In this document: positions 49,094 to 55,905 of the stretch, one piece after another
How positions within the stretch are numbered: the stretch's first letter is position 1
How the letters are laid out: each line of letters opens with the position of its first letter
Origin: Scenedesmus sp. ARA3
Taxonomy: Eukaryota; Chlorophyta; Chlorophyceae; Sphaeropleales; Scenedesmaceae
DNA length: 55,905 nucleotides
Reading direction: 5' to 3'
NCBI GenBank assembly: GCA_004335835.1
Contig: RWJK01000603.1
Span: 1 to 55,905, forward strand
Notes under the pieces: model-generated
Told to the model about the DNA's origin: nothing
The model's input: only the letters and a program-made list of their open reading frames with translations
The model's database searches: none
Translations under genes and position numbers: made by a program

Positions 49094-52000
49094 ATGTCCT
49101 TGGAGCACCCCACTGCAGACGTGCCCAGCCAAAGCCAGCCAACCCAGGACGGCCAAACTCAACTAGAGGAGCAAAATATTCCATCAACGATCACTGCAGA
49201 CAGCCTGCCCCTTGCATCAAGCTTCTACGTGACACCAGCAGCTGCTGCTTTTGCCACCAGGGCGTCATCAGCAACGCCACCCCCCAGCACACCGCCTTCA
49301 CGCGTGGTCAGCAGGCAGGCCAGCCGTGTACTGCCAGGCAGCATGCAAAGCATGTATGCCAGTGGCGATGGCGACAGCAGCGCCCAGCTTCAAAGCGGCC
49401 GTGTAAGGGAGCTTGCAGGAACGCGTAATTCAGTAGAAGAGTCCTCACAGATAGACCTGCTGGATGTGGAGCAGTCTGGAGGAGCACTGGTGGCTGTTGA
49501 GGTAAGAGAGAGCTGCTGGCAATGCTGCTGGCAAGCTGCAGCACTGTGCATGCTATGTAGAAGTTTTGGTTGCCAGTGCAACGTCGGCCTGAAGATCTAT
49601 CTAGCCGAGTCGGCATGCCAGGGAGAAGAAGAAGAAGGCGGCAGCAGCAGCAGCATGCACACCTGCGATTGCAAATTTGATGCTGTGGTTTTGACACGCA
49701 AGAGGGCCGCGGAGCGCGCCAAGTGGAAATTGGTGTGTATATGGCATGCTGGGCAGGCTGACAAGGGAGGGGCACAGCCAGGCTGGCCCAATGCAGCGTG
49801 CCCTAGTGTGGGTTGCATGCTGTGATGTGTCCGGTGGCATTCATCTGCTCTCATGTGGTCTACTGCGCAGCTGCTGTCATCTATCTGGCCTGCAGGGCAG
49901 CTACAGCAGCTGCGCATCCTCCTGCCCAGGTGTGCAAGCATACGCGTTCCAGCTGCGCTGACGCGTTTTGGAATCGCTGCTGCTGCTGCATGCCGCAGAA
50001 CTACACTGGCGGCCGCTACACGCCAGAGAGCGCCCAGCAGGACACCTTCTGGCCGTGCACCTTTAACCTCAGCAAAGTCATCATGGTGAGCGGCCGCAGC
50101 AGCTGTGCATAGGCACCTGCAGTGCTCTGCTGCTCTGGCTGGTTGTTGCACGTAGCTTGAGCGATGCGCAGCAGGTGATGCAGTTGCTGGAAAGCCGCAG
50201 AACAGTGTGTATGGCAGGCAGCGGGCTTGCAGCTTGCTGGCGCGGTGGTGCTGCACCAGGGGCAACCTCGCAAGTCATGGTGAGGAGAAGTGCGCAGGGC
50301 CTATATTACTACCCCTCTAAGCTGCAGCACGGGCGTTTGTCCCTTCAGCAGAACAAAGCGCTGCATACATGCTGTACACATGTATGCATGCGCTGCTGCT
50401 GCAGGGCGCTGGCATGATGGCTATCCCGCGGGCCTTCAACCTGCTTGGGCTGCTGCCAGGCCTGGCCATCATGGCGCTGATGGCCTGCCTCACCTTCTTC
50501 ACACTGGCAGGGTTGATTAGTGCCACAGCAGCCACGCAGGCGGGTGGCAGCTATGGCGCGCTGGTGCGCAAGACGGTTGGCGGCGCCGCAGAATATTCGC
50601 TGCAGCTGGCGGTGCTGGCCAACTGCTACGTCATGAATGTGTGAGTGAGGCGACTGGGGCCAGCAGTAGGTGGCAGCATCAGCATGCGTTGGTGGGGTGC
50701 GCAGTTTGACAAAGCAGTTCTGCCTATCAGGGCTGCCGTCTTGAGATGCACCATGCATGACTTGGCTGAGCACACGCAGCTGGCTGTGCATATGACCTGC
50801 AGCTCTGCAGGGAGGCTGCAGCAACACTGGCATCGCATGCAGGGCTTGAACCACAAGCGGCACATAGCGCCCAGCCAGTCACAACCATGCAGCAGACCAT
50901 GCACTCTGGCTGTGATTGCGTTCTCCTGCTGACACCCCCAATGCTCTGTCCCACCCGTGCCCTGCTCTCGCTCTGCCCGCTGCTCCTGCAGTGTGTTTGT
51001 GGTGGTGTTTGGCGACCTGCTGCTTGGCACGGCGCCAGAATACGCTGGCCTGCTGCCGGAGCTGCTGCGCATGCTGGGGGCGGCGCCAGACCCAACCTCC
51101 TGCTGGTGGCTGGGGCGGCCTTTTGTGCTAGGCATGCTAAGCCTGCTGGTGCTGCTGCCTCTGGCCAGCATGCGCAGCATGGAGAAGCTTGCTGTGGTGA
51201 ACATCATTGGCGTGGCCAGCAACGGGCTGTTTGCTGCACTAATGCTTGCACTGGCAGGCAGGGCGGCTGCGCTAGGCCAGATCAAGCCGCCGCAGCTGCT
51301 GCCCGACTTGTCGCAGCTGGGGTCGTCGCCTGTGGTTGTTGCAATTGCGCTGGCAAGCATCGTGCCTGTGCTGCTTAACTGCAATGTCTGTCACCAGTCG
51401 CTGCACCCGCTGCTGCCACTGCTGAAGCCTTACAGTGTGGCTCGCATGCAGCGGCTGGTTGCGACAGCGCTGTGTGTCTGCAACGTGCTGTACTTCACAG
51501 TGACTATTTGTGCCGGCCTTGTATTCGGGGACGCACTAGATGCAGATGTGCTTGCAAACATCACTGTGGCAGCCATGGGGCCACTGATTGGGCCAGCTGC
51601 TGCTGTTGTGATGTCGTTTGCGGTGCGTGTGGGGTACCTGCTGTCGATCATTGGCTCATATGTGCTGCTGTGCTACCCTCTGCGGCAGTGCATCGGTGAT
51701 TTGATGCTGCCAGGTGGGCAGCGCGCAGTGCAGCAGCATTGGCAAACACTGACGGTGCTGCTGGTTGGCAGCGTTTTTGCTATAGCGTGCTATTTGCCAT
51801 CCATTTGGGGTGCCCTGGCGCTGATAGGTGCAACTGCCAGCACCGTGCAGGCATTCATTGTGCCTGGCTTAGTGATTCTGGCAGTGGACCGAATAGAATC
51901 CAAAGCAGCTACTGCAGCATCTGCTGCAGCTGCTGGGCGGGTAGACAGCGCACGCGTGCCATTGCTCAGTGCGTCTGTAGGTGGTGCGGCAACAAGCAGT

Positions 52001-52195
52001 AAGCCGCGTCCGGCTGCTGTCAAGCTGCTGCGGCAGGCTACAGCTGTGTTTGTCATCGTGTTGGGTGTGGGGCTGTTTGCAAACAGCATTGTGGACAATC
52101 TTTGGGATTACATATTTCCCAGCGCAGATGACAAGTCCAGCGAGGGCCCTGCGCTGATGCAGGTATATCGGCAGTTGCTGCAGCCGCTGCTTTGA
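49094..52195 (+). CDS. AAAP-family amino acid transporter (SLC38-like)
   Basis: Exons in phase: 49094-49501, 49999-50085, 50405-50640, 50992-52195 (1935 nt, 644 aa). An extra small exon between 49501 and 49999 is possible (for example one ending near 49731, AAERAKWKL). The first 136 residues are a Ser/Thr/Gln-rich cytosolic extension. Membrane part: FNLSKVIMGAGMMAIPRAF, the TM1 signature of AAAP/SLC38 carriers, then about ten more hydrophobic segments such as LLPGLAIMALMACLTFFTLAG, VAIALASIVPVLLNCNVCHQ and VGYLLSIIGSYVLLCYPLRQ. The last helix precedes WDYIFPSADD. It would move neutral amino acids with H+ or Na+; substrate and membrane are unknown. The 1.2-kb last exon carries most of the transporter without an intron, unlike the neighbours. 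Confidence 0.85.
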
Positions 52196-53596
52196 GCATC
52201 TGGTGCGGAGACGCGCAATGCGGCAGATGTGTTCAAGCTGTGATGCAGCAACAGGCAGTGCATTGTACCGTAGAATGAATGCAAACACATCATTTGGTTT
52301 TGCTTTACCTTGTACATGGTTGTCTTTTGCAACTGCTGGCATATGCTGGTGGGCTGGTTGTCAGCTGCAGACCGCAGTCAGACTGCCGGTCGGCATTTGC
52401 AGTTGTTGAGCCACCAGCTTGTTCATGCATTTGTTACCTCTTTTTGGGAACTTCGTCATTTCATGTGGTAACGGATCATTGAATCTTTCGCTGCTGCGCT
52501 GGTGCGTTGTGTGTGGCACAATCCACATAACTCGTGCAAAGCTATGCAATCCCTCTGTTCACGCATACACCACGGTAGAGTGCTCACGTATGGCTGCCTG
52601 CTCACATCGCACAGCTGCCTGCTCACATGGCACAGCTGTCCCTCTCAAGGGTCTTGCCTGAAAGGCGTTCCCTTGAAAGTCATCCTGTTGGCACGGCTGT
52701 AGATGCGAACATCAAAACCAAATAATGTATCGGAACGCTTTTGTGTCGTCGCATGAGGCGTTGGTGCTGTAATTGATGTGAAACACCTGCGTCAAGGGCC
52801 TGACGTAAAGACGCAAAGACCCATGTGACACAACGCACTTCCGGCGCTGCTGTATAATTTTGGAACGCAAACAGTCAAGCATGCATGTCACTGCAACACT
52901 GTAGAAGCTTGGACTATCAGGTGAGCAGATAGTAAGACACCCGAACTAGCTTGACCAAGAGGGCACTTGCTTGCACTCAACAGCGTAGACGCTTTTAAAC
53001 GTCACGCTGAATGCACCAATGTCGTGGCATGGGTTGTCAAGCTAGCTTAACACTGGCAACGATAGCAGAGGTCACAGGCAGCAAGTGGCGGGCTCGCAGC
53101 AACTTGCTGCGTGCTCACGTCGTCTCCCTTTGACTATGCTTACTTCAAATAAAATAGAACAACGAATTGTCTGCTTATGCAGTTCGAGCCCTCTAGCAGC
53201 ATTGAGCTGCTCGGAGCCTGTGCGTCACTTCAGGTAATGCAGAGGTCAAAGGCATGTGCAGCAGCTGACACCTACCTGCTTAGCAAATCATATTAGCAGC
53301 CTGACAGTAGTTTCGTTTCGAGCCATCTAAAATGTCTGCACGAATGTCTTACCTGGCAGCTGTCCCCGCCCAATCTGACATGCATTTTGTGCAGCAGCAA
53401 CAAGCAGAAGTCCAGCTCGGCAAACGGCTGTTGCCTTACGCCACTGTACAGCTGCAGCCTGTATGATTGTGTGAAGTAAAGACTTGTTCTGGCATGTCCC
53501 CCTACAGTCCCTATAACTCACTGCCGTGCACATTGCTGCCTGCCTGCAGGTTCAGTCCATTACAGTTGCAGCGACAACCAGGTCGACTGTGTGAAC
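52196..53596. other. Intergenic 1.4 kb, no gene seen
   Basis: It holds the transporter 3'UTR, a short direct repeat GCCTGCTCACAT-GCACAGCT at about 52597-52640, and the promoter of the next gene. Composition is less repetitive than in introns. Confidence 0.6.
52768..52772 (+). terminator. Putative TGTAA poly(A) signal, transporter
   Basis: This is the first TGTAA noticed after the transporter stop, 573 bp downstream. Confidence 0.35.
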
Positions 53597-55905
53597 ATGG
53601 CTTCCTCAAGCCAGGGAGTTACTGTAGAGATTCCAGGCCATACAGGCCCAGCCGCACAACGCCGCAAGCCCGCTGCGCAAGCTGCCAACCCGGAAGACCG
53701 CTATGCGCCTGGAGCAGCACCCGCTGCTGCAGCCGGCTCCCAGTCCTGGCTGCAGTCAAACCTCTACCTCATTCTGTTTTGTGTTGGATGGGTGTTCTTC
53801 CCTTGCTGGTGGGCTGCTGCGCTGCTCGGCGCAAAGGCCGGCCACACAGGCCGCCGCAGGCTCAGCAGGCAGGAGCGCACCGCATGGCAGGCCAGCATTG
53901 TGCTGTCACTGATTGGCATCGCTCTGTTCCTGCTCTTCATCATTTGGTACGGCGCCGACCCTCAGGGTGCCAAGGCGACTTTGATCAAGTACACTGGCTT
54001 CGGCGGCCCAAGCAACTTGCAGGACGCCACCCCGTCTGCATCGCCTTCGCCATCGCCTGTGCTGGTGAGGGGCTTGGCACGTGTTGACAAACTGACTGCG
54101 TGTTGGCACTGTAGCTGTCTGCCTTGCCTTGCACTGCAAACTGCACATCATGTGGTTGCCCATAACACTGGAGGCTGCCTGTTATATGCATCGTCACATC
54201 CGCTTGCTGTTGCTGATGTTGCTGTACACTGTGCCGCCCGCTCCTGCTGCTGCAGCCGGCTGTCCTGACCAAGCAAAAGCCCAGGGCCACGCTTGTCGTG
54301 GCTGCTGCTGGTGGCTGCAATGACACCATGCACGATCTGCTTGTCAACAGCGTCAACTCCACCCTGCTGGGCCAGGCACCAGCTGACGTGCAGGACAACA
54401 TCCTGGTTGCGAAGGGCCTCTGCATTAACGTGAGCTGCCAGCCTCAGATTGCAGAGCCAACATCAAACATGCTTGATATGTAAAACACATTACATGGCTA
54501 TAAGGTCCTGATTACTGCTGTACGGCAGGGGCACTGTACTCATGACTACACCAATCACTATGTGCAGCTGAAATGCAATTGCCAAGGGTTATGTTGGGCT
54601 GTGACTGCCAATAAATCACATGCACAAGTGCTGGCAACTGCCCTTACCATCAGCTAGCAGCTTTGTCTGAAGCACGACTGCCGAAATCAATTGTTGACGT
54701 GCAGGTGACAACAGCAGAGCCCAATCGCCGCCTGCTTGCTGTTGTGGCCAAGTACGAGGTGCTTGTCAACACTACAGCAGACACAGACGCTGCAGCACTG
54801 GACACTGTCAACCAGCTTCTGCAGAATGTGACGCAACCTATCAGCCCAACTGCCAATGCTTCGCAGCTTGCATGGTGTGGTGACTTCTGCCAACAGCACG
54901 AGTCTGACATTGTCATGGCACAGACAGGTGAAAACTTTAGAACAAAGATGTACAGTCGCACAAGCCACACACGACTTTTGCACGTTCTTGTTCACTGGGC
55001 TGCCAATGCAGCTTCTAGCCAGATGCTTGATCTGCTTTTATACACATGCACACGTGTTGAGCTGCATAGTGTATACGCAACCGTTTACCACGTAGCAGCA
55101 GACCACAGAGTCAAATGCTGTGCCTTCCACCTGCTGGCAGCACTGGGTGTGACTTGGTGATGCTTGCTGCGCTGTCTCAGCCTTGTTTGCACGCGTCTCT
55201 GCAGCTCGTGGCATTTCAACCCAAGCCTGCCAGCTCAACCATCATGCCCACAGCTAACATGTTAAACACTGCAACGCAGGTGCTGACATCCAGTACGATA
55301 TCGTCAATACCTGCGGTCAGCACACCTGCTCTGCTGGCACCCTGCTGGGAAGCAAAGTCCTAGGCTCCGATGAGCCCAGCGATGCCCTGTGCTGCCTTCC
55401 TGCAACCCCCGTGCCATCACCAAGCCCTGAGGTACCCAGCCCCAGCCCTGTGCAGCCCAGCCCCAGCCCTGCGGATCCCAACGCCGGCGCCGTTGACCCC
55501 AGCCCCAGCCCTGCGGATCCCAACGCCGGCGCTGTTGACCTCAGCCCCAGCCCTGCGGATCCCAGCCCCAGCCCCGTGGACCCCAGCCCCAGCCCATCTG
55601 ACCCCAGCCCCAGCCCAGCTGACCCCAGCCCTAGCCCTGCGGACTCCAGCCCAAGCCCTGTGGATCCCAGCCCCAGCCCAGCTGACCCCAGCCCCAGCCC
55701 CGCTGACCCCAGCCCAAGCCCAGCTGACCCCAGCCTCAGCCCTGTGGATCCCAGCCCCAGCCCTGTGGACCCCAGCCCAAGCCCAGCTGACCCTAGCCCC
55801 AGCCCTGCTGACCCCAGCCCCAGTCCTGTGGACCCCAGCCCTAGCCCTGTGGACCCCAGCCCTAGCCCTGTGGACCCCAGCCCTAGCCCTGTGGACCCCA
55901 GCCCC
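53597..55905 (+). CDS. Membrane protein with Pro/Ser-rich repeat tail (partial, runs off window)
   Basis: Exons 53597-54064, 54256-54429, 54705-54927 and 55280 to the window end join in phase and stay open. The N-terminus is hydrophilic. Two membrane spans follow, [20 protein letters not shown] (about 56-75) and [17 protein letters not shown] (about 101-117), with a basic loop between them. Next comes a region with NxT/S sites and [21 protein letters not shown] Cys-containing stretch ([20 protein letters not shown]) leads into many [14 protein letters not shown] units. Such PSP repeats are hydroxyprolinated and glycosylated in volvocine and related algae, so a role at the wall or outer membrane face is likely. 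The middle domain is not recognised. The 3' end lies outside the window. Confidence 0.75.
55549..55905 (+). repeat. 21-bp coding repeat (VDPSPSP), about 17 units in window
   Basis: Units of GTGGACCCCAGCCCCAGCCCT or close variants encode V/A-D-P-S-P-S-P. Two DPNAGAVD inserts occur just before, at about 55466-55540. The array continues past the window. Confidence 0.95.

Overview
The window is nuclear DNA of a green alga, most likely a chlorophycean (Sphaeropleales or Chlamydomonadales). Genes are broken into many short exons with GT-AG introns, (CTG)n/(CAG)n runs are everywhere, TGTAA-type poly(A) signals follow several stops, and the proteins include a plastid-targeted GAPDH, a plastid cyclophilin, a TBL-like polysaccharide esterase and a Pro/Ser-rich wall-type protein. 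Gene models below were built by hand from splice sites and reading-frame phase. Where every junction could be placed the exon sum is a multiple of three, but no transcript evidence was available.

Layout. 340-1166 (+): 3' end of a branched-chain aminotransferase. 2754-6461 (+): PC-esterase/TBL-like protein. 7100-10874 (+): membrane-anchored SGNH hydrolase. 12913-23559 (+): an 18-exon gene for a secreted Cys-rich protein of about 1575 aa with a caspase/gingipain-like (clan CD-like) region and EGF-like modules. 23560-26902: gene-poor, with a 44-bp minisatellite. 26903-31334 (-): Kir-type potassium channel. 32634-35254 (+): HMG-CoA lyase, head to head with Kir. 37799-43207 (+): plastid-type NAD GAPDH, with a 136-bp assembly gap in one intron. 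44594-47014 (-): plastid cyclophilin, convergent with GAPDH. 49094-52195 (+): AAAP-family amino-acid transporter. 53597-end (+): membrane protein with a Pro/Ser-rich repeat tail that runs off the window.

The genes do not form one pathway. BCAT and HMG-CoA lyase both serve branched-chain amino-acid (leucine) breakdown but lie 30 kb apart. The TBL-like esterase, the SGNH hydrolase, the Cys-rich secreted protein and the PSP-repeat protein all look like cell wall or extracellular matrix functions.

The most unusual signal is a repeated architecture. In at least five genes the end of an exon together with its splice site is copied, once or several times, into the adjoining intron at a spacing of about 95-150 bp (one case 247 bp). 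Twelve exon boundaries and about 19 extra copies are listed. Some copies keep working-looking splice sites, and one gives an in-frame 43-residue alternative. A second pattern is a run of eight consecutive symmetric phase 1-1 exons, the classic exon-shuffling arrangement, in the Cys-rich gene.
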